Of a stretch of 57,503 nt of DNA, positions 41,432 to 49,872 are shown in pieces. A program made the translations under genes and the position numbers. The stretch's first letter is position 1. Each line of letters starts with the position of its first letter. The DNA lies in assembly GCA_043803805.1 (NCBI GenBank), contig JAZDJP010000068.1, positions 1 to 57,503 on the forward strand. The letters are read 5' to 3'. Below the pieces are notes generated by a model. That model worked only from the letters and a program-made list of their open reading frames with translations, was not told the origin of the DNA and did not search any database. The stretch comes from JAZDJP01 sp043803805 (GTDB lineage Bacteria > Planctomycetota > JAZDJP01).

Positions 41432-43075
41432 ATGCACGCGCCCGGTTACGCTCTGACGCTGTTCACGTTCCTGCCCCTCGTCGGGGCGCTGTTTATTCTC
41501 TTTGTCCCCAAAAGCCGCGGGGACATCACCAAGACCATCGCGGCGGCGGCGGCCTTCGTGACACTCCTCGTCGCGGGATGGATCGCGATCCACTTCGATC
41601 GCTCCACCGCGGCCCCCCAGTTCGTCGAACGGCATTCCTGGATCCGTTCGTTCGCCATCGAGTATTACCTGGGGGTGGACGGCATTTCCATGCCCATGGT
41701 GATCCTCTCCGCCCTCGTCTCCTTCGTGGCCATCATCGCCTCCTGGGGAATCAACGACATGCCCCGGGGATACTTTGCGCTGATCCTGCTTTTGGAAACC
41801 GGGATGAACGGCGTGTTCGTGTCCCTCGACTTCTTCCTGTTCTACGTCTTCTGGGAGGTGATGCTCCTGCCCATGTATTTCCTCATCGGCATCTGGGGCG
41901 GAAAGGAACGCATCTACGCGGCCATCAAGTTCTTCCTCTACACGCTGGCGGGAAGCGTTCTCATCCTCGTCGCGCTCCTCGGGATCTATTTCTGGTCGGA
42001 CGGGAGCCGATCCCTCGCGCCGGAGGCGAAAAAATTCATCGCGGCGGAGGCCGCAAGCCCCGACGCCCCGGGGGCCGCGGTGAAACCGCTCCAGAAGACA
42101 TTCGACATTCCCGAACTCTCCCGCCGCCACCGCCTCTTCGACCACGAACGATTCTCGCTCTTCCAGGTAGGCGTGGGGTTCGGAACGGTCATGTTCCTGT
42201 TTCTCTATATCGGCTTCGCCATCAAGGTGCCCATATTCCCCTTCCACACATGGCTCCCGTGGGCCCATGTGGAGGCCCCGACGGCCGTCAGCGTCATCCT
42301 CGCGGGCGTCCTCCTCAAGATGGGAGTCTACGGCTTCCTTCGGGTCGCGTATCCGATCTTCCCGGAGGCGGCGCTGTGCTTCGCGGTGCCCATCGGGCTT
42401 CTCGGCGTCTTCAACATCCTCTACGGCGCGTTCTGCGCCATGGCCCAGACCGATCTGAAGAAGCTGGTGGCCTACTCCTCGGTGAGCCACATGGGATTCT
42501 GCATGCTGGGCCTCGCGGCGGGGACGGCCGCCTCCGTGACCGGGTGCGTGTTCCAGATGTTCAGCCACGGTCTGGCGACCTCGATGATGTTCCTCCTGGT
42601 GGGCGTGATCTACGACCGCGCCCACCACCGCGAGATCAACGGATTCGGGGGGATCGCCGCGAAGATGCCGGTCTACGCGGGGTTCACGTCGCTGGCGCTT
42701 TTCGCCTCGATGGGCCTCCCGGGGCTCTCGGGATTCGTAAGCGAGTTCCTGGTGCTTCTGGGATCCTTCACGGCCCCGGCGGCGTGGCACCGCCTCTCGA
42801 TCGGACCGGGGGTGTCCTTCCAGACGATGACGATCGTGGCCGCGTTCGGGGTCATCCTGACGGCCGGATACCTCCTGTGGATGTTCCAGAGGATATTCCT
42901 CGGGCCCCTGAATTCAAAATACGAAACCCTGGAGGACATCAACGGACGCGAGATTTTCTCGCTCGCGCCTCTGGCCGTGCTGGTGGTGGCCCTCGGGGTC
43001 TGGCCCCAGCCGCTCATCAGCCTCATGAACACATCGGTGACGGCCTTCACACGTTTCATGGCCGGCATGCCGTAG
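41432..43075 (+). CDS. nuoM: NADH-quinone oxidoreductase subunit M
   Basis: The 547-residue antiporter-like subunit has FWEVMLLPMYFLIGIWGG (key Glu), KVPIFPFHTWLPWAHVEAPTAVSVILAG (key Lys), KKLVAYSSVSHMGFCMLG and a proline-interrupted antiporter helix. A 55-residue hydrophilic insert (DGSRSLAPEAKKFIAAEAAS, about 190-245) enlarges one periplasmic or cytosolic loop. GAGGAGG lies before the ATG. nuoN does not follow; lutA begins 10 bp downstream. Confidence 0.95.
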   Translation: MHAPGYALTLFTFLPLVGALFILFVPKSRGDITKTIAAAAAFVTLLVAGWIAIHFDRSTAAPQFVERHSWIRSFAIEYYLGVDGISMPMVILSALVSFVAIIASWGINDMPRGYFALILLLETGMNGVFVSLDFFLFYVFWEVMLLPMYFLIGIWGGKERIYAAIKFFLYTLAGSVLILVALLGIYFWSDGSRSLAPEAKKFIAAEAASPDAPGAAVKPLQKTFDIPELSRRHRLFDHERFSLFQVGVGFGTVMFLFLYIGFAIKVPIFPFHTWLPWAHVEAPTAVSVILAGVLLKMGVYGFLRVAYPIFPEAALCFAVPIGLLGVFNILYGAFCAMAQTDLKKLVAYSSVSHMGFCMLGLAAGTAASVTGCVFQMFSHGLATSMMFLLVGVIYDRAHHREINGFGGIAAKMPVYAGFTSLALFASMGLPGLSGFVSEFLVLLGSFTAPAAWHRLSIGPGVSFQTMTIVAAFGVILTAGYLLWMFQRIFLGPLNSKYETLEDINGREIFSLAPLAVLVVALGVWPQPLISLMNTSVTAFTRFMAGMP

Positions 43076-43085
43076 GACCGATTTT

Positions 43086-43802
43086 ATGAATATCGCCCTC
43101 TTCATTCCGTGCTTCATGGACCGCCTCTTCCCGGAGGCGGGGGTCGCGGCGGTGCGGGTCCTCGAACGCCTCGGCCATGCCGTGGACTTCCGGCCGGAGG
43201 CCGTCTGCTGCGGCCAGCCGGCCTTCAATGCCGGCTCGTGGAATCCGGCGCGCGCGGCGGCGCGGCGCGCGATCGCGGCCCTGGCGGGCGCCGAAACCGT
43301 GGTGTGTCCATCCGCCTCCTGCACGGCCATGATCCGCAACCGCTACACGGCGCTCTTCGCGGGGGAGCCGGACGCCGCGGCCGCGGCGGCGCTGGGAGCG
43401 AAAACATTCGAGTTCTCGGAATTCCTCGTTCGGAAACTCGGCGTCACGGACGTCGGGGCGCGCTTCGCGGCCCGGGTCGCCTGGCACGGCGGATGCCACG
43501 GCCGGCGCGAACTGGGGCTGGTCGAGGAGCCCCGGAAACTTCTCGCCGCGGTGAAGTGGCTTGACGTCGTCGAACCCGCCGGCGCGGACATCTGCTGCGG
43601 ATTCGGCGGGACGTTCTCCGTGAAACATCCCGAAATCTCCTCCGCGATGGGCCTCGCCAAGGCGTCCGCCGTCGAGGCGACCGGCGCCACGTGGCTGGCC
43701 AGCGCCGACTCGAGCTGCCTGATGCAGATCGGAGGGATTTTCGCCCGGCGAAAATCCCCGGTTCGCATAATCCACCTCGCGCAGATTCTGGCCTCCACAT
43801 GA
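43086..43802 (+). CDS. lutA: LutA-type (Fe-S)-binding lactate utilization protein (YkgE family)
   Basis: The 238-residue protein consists of two CCG domains (DUF224), seen as CFMDRLFP...CCGQPAFN in the N-half and HGGCHGRRELG...CCGFGGTFSV in the C-half. Such domains bind a noncubane iron-sulphur cluster, as in heterodisulfide reductase HdrB and GlpC. With LutB and LutC it makes the NAD-independent L-lactate oxidation complex. The three genes are contiguous here. Confidence 0.92.
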   Translation: MNIALFIPCFMDRLFPEAGVAAVRVLERLGHAVDFRPEAVCCGQPAFNAGSWNPARAAARRAIAALAGAETVVCPSASCTAMIRNRYTALFAGEPDAAAAAALGAKTFEFSEFLVRKLGVTDVGARFAARVAWHGGCHGRRELGLVEEPRKLLAAVKWLDVVEPAGADICCGFGGTFSVKHPEISSAMGLAKASAVEATGATWLASADSSCLMQIGGIFARRKSPVRIIHLAQILAST

Positions 43803-43841
43803 ACACCACCGTCACGAGTCATGGGTCATGAAAATCATACC

Positions 43842-45353
43842 ATGAGAACCCCCGCCGCCGAGTTCCGCTCCGCCTCCGCCCGCGCCGCGGCCGACACGAC
43901 CCGCCGCGCCATCGTCGCGCGCGCAATCGCCACCTACGACGCCAAGGTCGCGGAGCGCAAGGACGGCTACGTGGACTGGGCGCGCGGCCGGGAACGCCTC
44001 CGGGACGTGAAGGCCGCCGCGGTGGCGCGCCTGGCGGACCTTCTGGAGGAATTCGAGCGGAACGCGTCCGCCCGCGGGACAATCGTCCACTGGGCGGAGG
44101 ACGCCGCCGCCGCCCGGCAAATCATTCTCGATATCGCCCGCCGCCGCGGCGTGACGACCGTCGTCAAATCCAAGTCCATGGTCACCGAGGAAATCGCCCT
44201 CAACGCCTTCCTCGAGAAAAACGGCGTCACCCCGATCGAGACCGACCTCGGGGAGTTCATCGTCCAGTTGCGCGGTGAAACCCCCTATCATATCGTCACC
44301 CCCGTGATGCACCTCACCCGGGAGGAGGTGGACCGCACGTTCCAGGAGAAACTGGGGACGCCGCCCGGCGGCTCTGCCGAGGAACTCGCCATGACCGCGC
44401 GGCGCGTGCTCCGGGAAAAATTCATCACGGCGGGGATGGGCATCATCGGCTGTAATTTCATTGTCGCCGACGCCGGGATGGTCTCCATGACGGAAAACGA
44501 GGGCAACGGACGGCTTTCGGCGGGAATCCCCCCCGTGCACGTCGCCATCACGGGGATCGAAAAGGTCATCCCGCATCTTTCGGATCTCGCGATTTTCCTT
44601 CCGATGCTCGCGGTCGCGGGAACGGGGCAGGAGATCTCGTGCTACAACACCCTCTACGGAGGACCGCGGCGGGCGGACGAGGCGGACGGCCCGGAGGAAT
44701 TCCACGTCATTCTCCTCGACAACGGCCGGACGCGGCTTCTCGCGGACGCGGCCGCGCGGGAGGCGCTTTTCTGCATCCGGTGCGGGGCGTGCCTCAACGC
44801 CTGCCCGGTGTTCCGGACCATCGGCGGCCACGCCTACGCCACCGTTTACATGGGCCCCATCGGGTCGGTCATCACGCCGCATCTCCGGGGATTTCCCGAC
44901 TGGCGGCACCTCCCGACCGCCTCGACGCTCTGCGGGGCCTGCGCGGAATCCTGCCCGGTGGGGATTGATCTTCCGGGGCTGATTCTCCACAACCGCCGGA
45001 AGGGCGGAGTCGGATTCAAGGACCGAGTCACCTTCGCTCTCTGGGGCGGTGCGGTCGGTTCCCCGGGACGGTTCCGCGCCGCGGCCGCGCTGGCCCGCTT
45101 CGGACAAAACGCCCTGCGCGCGCTGGGACTCGAGGGAACGTGGCTCGACCCGGCGCGGGCGTGGTCGGGCACACGGAAATGCCCGACCCTTGCGAGACAA
45201 TCTTTTCGGGCTTGGTGGAAATCACGGAAACACGTACCACGAAATCACGAAGAAGAAAACACGCGCCGCGAAAACACGAAACAGAATTCAGACATCACGG
45301 GAACACGGAATGAAGAAACGAATCACCACGGAAACACGGAAGGGACCCGATGA
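43842..45353 (+). CDS. lutB: LutB-type iron-sulphur protein with a repeat-derived tail
   Basis: The 503-residue protein has an LUD domain (VKSKSMVTEEIALNAFLEK, GCNFIVADAGMVSMTENEGN) and two 4Fe-4S motifs CIRCGACLNACPVFRTIGG and CGACAESCPVGIDL. It should carry electrons from L-lactate oxidation to the respiratory chain. The last 44 residues (from KSRKHVPRNHEEENTR to NHHGNTEGTR) are translated CACGAAA repeat, not family sequence. I use the ATG at 43842. The stop overlaps lutC by 4 bp, so the tail also preserves the coupling. Confidence 0.92.
   Translation: MRTPAAEFRSASARAAADTTRRAIVARAIATYDAKVAERKDGYVDWARGRERLRDVKAAAVARLADLLEEFERNASARGTIVHWAEDAAAARQIILDIARRRGVTTVVKSKSMVTEEIALNAFLEKNGVTPIETDLGEFIVQLRGETPYHIVTPVMHLTREEVDRTFQEKLGTPPGGSAEELAMTARRVLREKFITAGMGIIGCNFIVADAGMVSMTENEGNGRLSAGIPPVHVAITGIEKVIPHLSDLAIFLPMLAVAGTGQEISCYNTLYGGPRRADEADGPEEFHVILLDNGRTRLLADAAAREALFCIRCGACLNACPVFRTIGGHAYATVYMGPIGSVITPHLRGFPDWRHLPTASTLCGACAESCPVGIDLPGLILHNRRKGGVGFKDRVTFALWGGAVGSPGRFRAAAALARFGQNALRALGLEGTWLDPARAWSGTRKCPTLARQSFRAWWKSRKHVPRNHEEENTRRENTKQNSDITGTRNEETNHHGNTEGTR
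45222..45341 (+). repeat. CACGGAAA/CACGAAA repeat array inside the lutB 3' end
   Basis: Units such as ATCACGGAAACACG, CCACGAAATCACGAAG, CGCGAAAACACGAAACAGAA and CCACGGAAACACGGAAG follow each other, mostly 8-10 bp apart. The same words occur at 3772-3941 and in the secA leader. All of it is in frame and read as the LutB tail. Confidence 0.75.
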
Positions 45354-45994
45354 ACGCGCGTGAAAACATCATTCAACGAATCCGAAAGGCCTTGGGGCCG
45401 GGAACGCCGCCGCCCCTTCCGGCCGCCGCCGGCATCCCCTTCCGGCCGGTGAACGCCTGGGATCTCCGGCCGCGGTTCGAATCGAAATTCGGCGAATTAA
45501 AAGGGGAATTCCACCGGGCGGCGAACGCCGCGGCGGGACGGGAGGCCCTGAAACGCATCGTCGCCGCCAATTCATTTCAATCCATCGCCGCCGCGAACCA
45601 CCCGGACGTCGCGGCGGTGACGGAAGGACTGCCGGGACTGCGCGTCCCCAAAGGCCCCGACGCCGCGGGGGCCGCCCTGGCCGGAACGGATCTCGGCATC
45701 ACGGCGTGCGATTCGCTTGTCGCCTACACGGGATCCATCGTCCTCACGAGCCGGACCGGGCACGGCCGGGCCCTGTCCATCCTGCCGCCGGCGCATCTGG
45801 TGGTGGCGCGAATATCGCAGATCGTCCCCCACCTGGCGGACGCCCTCGCCCGGATTGAAAAACACCACGGCGCAGACAAGCCGTCCATGATTTCCATCAT
45901 ATCCGGTCCCAGCCGCACCTCGGATATCGAGAAGACACTGGTCTTGGGAGCCCATGGACCGAAAAGACTGTTGGTATTGCTCTTGGATGAATGA
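45350..45994 (+). CDS. lutC: LutC-type LUD-domain protein
   Basis: The 214-residue protein has the LUD domain of LutC/YkgG: LGITACDSLVAYTGSIVLTSRTGHGR, LPPAHLVVARISQIVPHLADAL and the closing SISGPSRTSDIEKTLVLGAHGPKRLLVLLLDE-type block, of which the SRTSDIEKTLVLGAHGP part is most diagnostic. It completes the L-lactate utilization complex. Its ATG overlaps the lutB stop codon. Confidence 0.92.
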   Translation: MNARENIIQRIRKALGPGTPPPLPAAAGIPFRPVNAWDLRPRFESKFGELKGEFHRAANAAAGREALKRIVAANSFQSIAAANHPDVAAVTEGLPGLRVPKGPDAAGAALAGTDLGITACDSLVAYTGSIVLTSRTGHGRALSILPPAHLVVARISQIVPHLADALARIEKHHGADKPSMISIISGPSRTSDIEKTLVLGAHGPKRLLVLLLDE

Positions 45995-45995
45995 T

Positions 45996-46134
45996 GCCGT
46001 GGGTCGTGAGTCGTGGATCGTGGATCGCAGAAGCACCGTGGACTCGGGAACCGGGATTCGGGGCTCGGGGCTCGCAGAAACACCACCAGAAAGATCGTCG
46101 CTCGTATCTCGCAGAACCCCACCGACTCGCCGAC
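45996..46134. repeat. Mixed short-repeat spacer between lutC and the exosortase gene
   Basis: The spacer holds GTCGTGAGTCGTGGATCGTG, GGGGCTCGGGGCTCGCAGAA and GACTCGCCGACTC units. The first is also found inside the membrane-protein gene at 52739-52765. No gene or clear terminator is seen between these convergent operons. Confidence 0.6.
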
Positions 46135-47460
46135 TCATTCCCATTTCATCCCCAACCGCCACCGGAGGTCCCCCGGTTCCACGATGCGAACCTCCACACG
46201 CAACGGCTGATGCCACAACCGAGGATCCGCCCATTTCCACCCCATTGCCGACAGACGACGGGGAAACACCCGTCCCCCCGTTTCGTAACGGGTGACGAGA
46301 CGGATCTTCTCTCCCCGCCAGCCGGGAAGCGCCCGGGCCCCGTCCACATCCCATCCCATCAACGCCAGACACATCTCCACCGGATGCTCCAGAAGTACCC
46401 ACCCCCCGCCGCCGGGATATTCCACAATCCGGTTGATATGCACCGTCTCCCCCAGAATCGTCTTCTCCGACCGATAATCCTGCTCGATCCGTTTTTCCAA
46501 CGGCAATGTCATCATCGCCCACGCCCCGGCCAGCGCCATCACGCCATACCCCGCCCATGCCGCCGCGACCGGCCGCCACCCATGCCGGGTTGATGGTGTA
46601 CGAGATTCCATGCTCATCCCGACTTCCGATCCCGGCTTGTTTCGCCACAATTCCACGGCCACCACGCCCGCCAGAATCAGCACGAACCAGAAGATTCCCA
46701 TGCCCTCATGGAGACGCGGGCCGACCGGGCTTCCGACGAGATGCACCCAGAGAAGATGCGTGACGATGCGCAGGGCATTGCACAACAATCCCAGGAGACC
46801 CGCCACCACCGGCACAATCGTCCACGCCGGGAGAAAACGCCGGGTGGCCAGACAATACGCCGCTCCCAAAATGGCAAACACCCGCATCGTGGAAAAACCG
46901 CTGCACTCCTCCCGGATCATGACGGTTGTGTCTCCCAACACATACATGATCCCGGTCCGATGAAACGGCACCCCGAGCCCCTTCAATAATACGTCCACCA
47001 GCGCCATGGACCCTTCACGAAACCAAATCACACCCTCGTACCCGATGGAAGGAAGCAGGATGATCCCCAATATGAATCCGGCCGCCACGGTTTCGGAAAT
47101 TCGGCGGGAGGCGGCAGACTGCCGCCAGATCAACATGGCAATCATCCCCGACAGGAGCGCCCACGCGGAAAATCCGGCCGCACCCGACCACGCCGACACG
47201 CCGGCCGCCCCCCACACCAGCGCCAGCGCCCCCCGGGACCGGGGAATTCCGGGAGGAAATGTGAACAACAAGACCAGGACATATCCGCACCACAGGACCC
47301 TGGAAGCGCCCCACGGGGCGAATTGGAGATGGGAACTCGCCAGGTATCGCGTCGCCGCGGGGATAAGCGGGGCAAACAGGGCGATCCCGCACAGAATGCC
47401 GAGTCGCCGGCCACTCCCATCATCCGCCAGCGGATTTGTCTCCGCTCGAAACAGATTCAT
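46135..47460 (-). CDS. Exosortase with an added C-terminal domain
   Basis: Exosortases are membrane cysteine transpeptidases that cut PEP-CTERM proteins. The 441-residue protein has about eight hydrophobic segments and the three family residues in order: Cys186 (REECSGFST), Arg231 (CNALRIVTH) and His251 (RLHEGMGIFW). After one more membrane segment (AAAWAGYGVMALAGAWAMM) a periplasmic domain of about 120 residues (LEKRIEQDYRSEKTILGE onward) is added. Its ATG comes 3 nt after the stop of the VIT-domain gene, so it is coupled to its likely substrate. The gene is not linked to exopolysaccharide genes as classical EpsH is. Confidence 0.88.
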   Translation of the reverse strand: MNLFRAETNPLADDGSGRRLGILCGIALFAPLIPAATRYLASSHLQFAPWGASRVLWCGYVLVLLFTFPPGIPRSRGALALVWGAAGVSAWSGAAGFSAWALLSGMIAMLIWRQSAASRRISETVAAGFILGIILLPSIGYEGVIWFREGSMALVDVLLKGLGVPFHRTGIMYVLGDTTVMIREECSGFSTMRVFAILGAAYCLATRRFLPAWTIVPVVAGLLGLLCNALRIVTHLLWVHLVGSPVGPRLHEGMGIFWFVLILAGVVAVELWRNKPGSEVGMSMESRTPSTRHGWRPVAAAWAGYGVMALAGAWAMMTLPLEKRIEQDYRSEKTILGETVHINRIVEYPGGGGWVLLEHPVEMCLALMGWDVDGARALPGWRGEKIRLVTRYETGGRVFPRRLSAMGWKWADPRLWHQPLRVEVRIVEPGDLRWRLGMKWE

Positions 47461-47463
47461 CGT

Positions 47464-49797
47464 TCACGGGTTTTCCAGGGATGACCGTTGCCGCCGTTTT
47501 CGGTGATACAACACGCCGCCGAGAACCAGCGCCATCCCCAGAAGGACCCACTCCCGGGGTTCCGGGACACCGCCGGCGCCGACTTCTCCGAACTGAAACT
47601 TTCCACCCTGCTCCACCGATTCCGGGATAAACTTATACCGCCGCTGGAGGTCGGCCGGCATGGCGATGAACGCGGTTTCCGAACAAATGAACTGATGCGC
47701 CTTGGAAAGCCGGACGGCCTCCGCCCGCAACCGGTCCCGCCTGGCATCGTCGGCCGGCGACCGGTTCGATTCCGGGATTTCCCGAATCCGGGACGCGAGT
47801 TCCTCCACCTCGGGTTTGACCACGAAGGCCCCGACATACCGGTTCCCGGGATTCCCGTCATCCAAACGGGTGTTCCCCGAGATACGAACCACTTGCGAAG
47901 AAACCTTGATAGACTTTTCCTTCTCTTCCCTCTTCCCGTCAATCCGTAAATTCAACCGGACATCTCCGACGTGCCGATATCGGCCGCTGATCCAAAATAC
48001 ATCACACGTTCCGGTCTCCGTCACATTCAAATTGGACATCCCACGTCCGGCACGATCCCCCCGGACTCGCTGGATATCTGCATCCCCCTCAACCACAATC
48101 CAGGGCATCCGTGGATCCAGGTTGGGGAGTCGCGCCCACAAATCGTTCAACCAATCCATGCCAGGTTCTGCGAGCCCCCCGCCAAAACTTGATATCCCCG
48201 CCACGACCCCGGCGACAGGAGGAAAAAAACCGTCCTTTTTCCATCCTTCTCTCATGACGAAATGAGCGATATGGGGCAACGACAGCCACGACTCCGGCAA
48301 CGCATCCTTTTCACTTCCGGTAATCAGCAGAAAACTGGCATTATCATTTTCCCGGACGATTTTCCCCAACGCCTCCATTTCCTCCGGAGGCAGACGATCG
48401 AGGAACAGATACACGAGATGACATTGATCCACACGAATGGCCTTTTCCAGGTGCACCATCACATCCTTGAATTGATACTGTTTCACGTCCTTGTCATTAA
48501 ATAATTCATCCGATCCCCGGTCGAGTACCTTCTCGAACTGCGCCAAATGCGACGTCATCAGATAACTCGAACCCGTGAGAAAGACAAATGCCCCCATCTT
48601 TCCATAGGAACCATGGAACGAATCCTGTTGATTCAGATTGAGCAATGTTAAAAGCGCCGCCTGTTCCTTTTCCCAATGGTAGCGCGAGGCAACAACCATA
48701 TCGACCGGCGTCCGCCAAACTCCCATGTAGAAACGCCGGGGGTCCGGCATCTCGACGGGAACGGGTTTCGGCATTTTGGTCAGGAGCCGAACCATGAAGA
48801 ACCGTTCCCCGTCCTGCTGATACGTGACCGGCAGGAGGGATGGCGTGTCCCCCGGGTCCACGGCGTATTTCACAACCACGTCCTTGAGTTCCTCCGACGA
48901 AAAACGCTTCCGGAGAAGCCGTTCACAGACACCCGGCGGCGATTCCTGGAATTCGACCGGCTCGGCGGTCCCCGGCGCGACGGAAACGCCATCCCGCGAT
49001 GCCCCTCCCATCACCGCGTGTGACTCCGCGGCGAACGAGCGAATCGGCAGGACATCCCGAACGAGCACCGACACATCGGTCCGTTGCGACGCGATATTGC
49101 CGTGACGCGGGTCGGCGGAACGGGCGATTTGCGCCAGCGGCATGTCGAGGACAAACGCCCCGTCTTTCATCTCCAGCCGGCGGAAAAACACGAGTTCGAT
49201 CTGCTTGCTTTCCCCCGGCGCGATCGGGAACACGCGCATCTCGAACCGATTATTCCCCCCCTCGCGCACAAGACCGGGGTCGCGCTTCATTTCCGGCGTT
49301 TCGTCCCCGGTCACCTCCCGGTAGGCCCTTTCCGCCTCCCGGCGGTCGGCAATGGCCACCGGCAAACGCTCCCCCTTGTCCCAAAGGGAGAACCGGGTGA
49401 CGATCGTGTCCGGCGACATGGGCATGGACAAGACGTATCCCTCGCTGGCCGTCCCGTGGTTGTGATACACCTGGAGAACCCGCGTGAACGCAACGCCATT
49501 TTCGACCGCCACGTCAATCCGGGTGTAAGGGATGGAAAGATTTCCCTTCGCGGGGGTCACGAGCCGGATCTGATCCGACTGAAGCGAAAGGATGTCCTCG
49601 TAGAATGTGCCGGGGAGGATCGCCGCATCCGCCTTGAGCGACGCGGGAACTTTTCCCCCCGCACGTTCAACCGGCGCCGCCGGGGCCTTTTCCACCGCCT
49701 GCGAAACCGGCGCCGCCGGCTGCGATTTCTCCCGCGCACAACCGCCCATCAGACCGAGGCACAAAGCCAACCCCATCGTCAGGAAAGTACGCATCAT
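47464..49797 (-). CDS. VIT-domain protein with lipoprotein-like N-terminus and PEP-CTERM-like C-terminus
   Basis: The 777-residue protein starts MMRTFLTMGLALCLGLMGGC, a signal peptide with a near-lipobox ending at Cys20. A VIT domain spans about residues 70-240 (VAVENGVAFTRVLQVYHNHG and VLSMPMSPDTIVTRFSLWD). A VWA-like region follows (about 330-560), though I do not see an intact DxSxS metal site. The C-terminus is VPEPREWVLLGMALVLGG, then LYHRKRRQR, the motif-helix-basic tail of exosortase substrates. AAGGAGACC precedes the start. The adjacent exosortase gene makes it the obvious target. A VIT-domain substrate is also known for exosortase N of Bacteroidetes, to my recollection. Confidence 0.82.
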   Translation of the reverse strand: MMRTFLTMGLALCLGLMGGCAREKSQPAAPVSQAVEKAPAAPVERAGGKVPASLKADAAILPGTFYEDILSLQSDQIRLVTPAKGNLSIPYTRIDVAVENGVAFTRVLQVYHNHGTASEGYVLSMPMSPDTIVTRFSLWDKGERLPVAIADRREAERAYREVTGDETPEMKRDPGLVREGGNNRFEMRVFPIAPGESKQIELVFFRRLEMKDGAFVLDMPLAQIARSADPRHGNIASQRTDVSVLVRDVLPIRSFAAESHAVMGGASRDGVSVAPGTAEPVEFQESPPGVCERLLRKRFSSEELKDVVVKYAVDPGDTPSLLPVTYQQDGERFFMVRLLTKMPKPVPVEMPDPRRFYMGVWRTPVDMVVASRYHWEKEQAALLTLLNLNQQDSFHGSYGKMGAFVFLTGSSYLMTSHLAQFEKVLDRGSDELFNDKDVKQYQFKDVMVHLEKAIRVDQCHLVYLFLDRLPPEEMEALGKIVRENDNASFLLITGSEKDALPESWLSLPHIAHFVMREGWKKDGFFPPVAGVVAGISSFGGGLAEPGMDWLNDLWARLPNLDPRMPWIVVEGDADIQRVRGDRAGRGMSNLNVTETGTCDVFWISGRYRHVGDVRLNLRIDGKREEKEKSIKVSSQVVRISGNTRLDDGNPGNRYVGAFVVKPEVEELASRIREIPESNRSPADDARRDRLRAEAVRLSKAHQFICSETAFIAMPADLQRRYKFIPESVEQGGKFQFGEVGAGGVPEPREWVLLGMALVLGGVLYHRKRRQRSSLENP

Positions 49798-49817
49798 ATG
49801 GTCTCCTTAATCCTTTA

Positions 49818-49857
49818 GACTCTTAGACTCCCAGATTCGCCGACTCGCCGACTTCCC
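49818..49857 (-). repeat. Octamer array, GACTCNNN x5
   Basis: The units GACTCTTA, GACTCCCA, GATTCGCC, GACTCGCC and GACTTCCC lie between the DUF4173 stop codon and the VIT-domain gene. A short TATTCACTATCCACTATTCACT repeat (period 10) follows at 49860-49880 and runs up to the DUF4173 end. Confidence 0.8.
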
Positions 49858-49872
49858 GCTATTCACTATCCA

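Noticed and set aside
45222..45341. CACGGAAA array as a CRISPR array
   Set aside because: The units are 8-10 bp with no unique spacers of constant length, and no cas genes are present.
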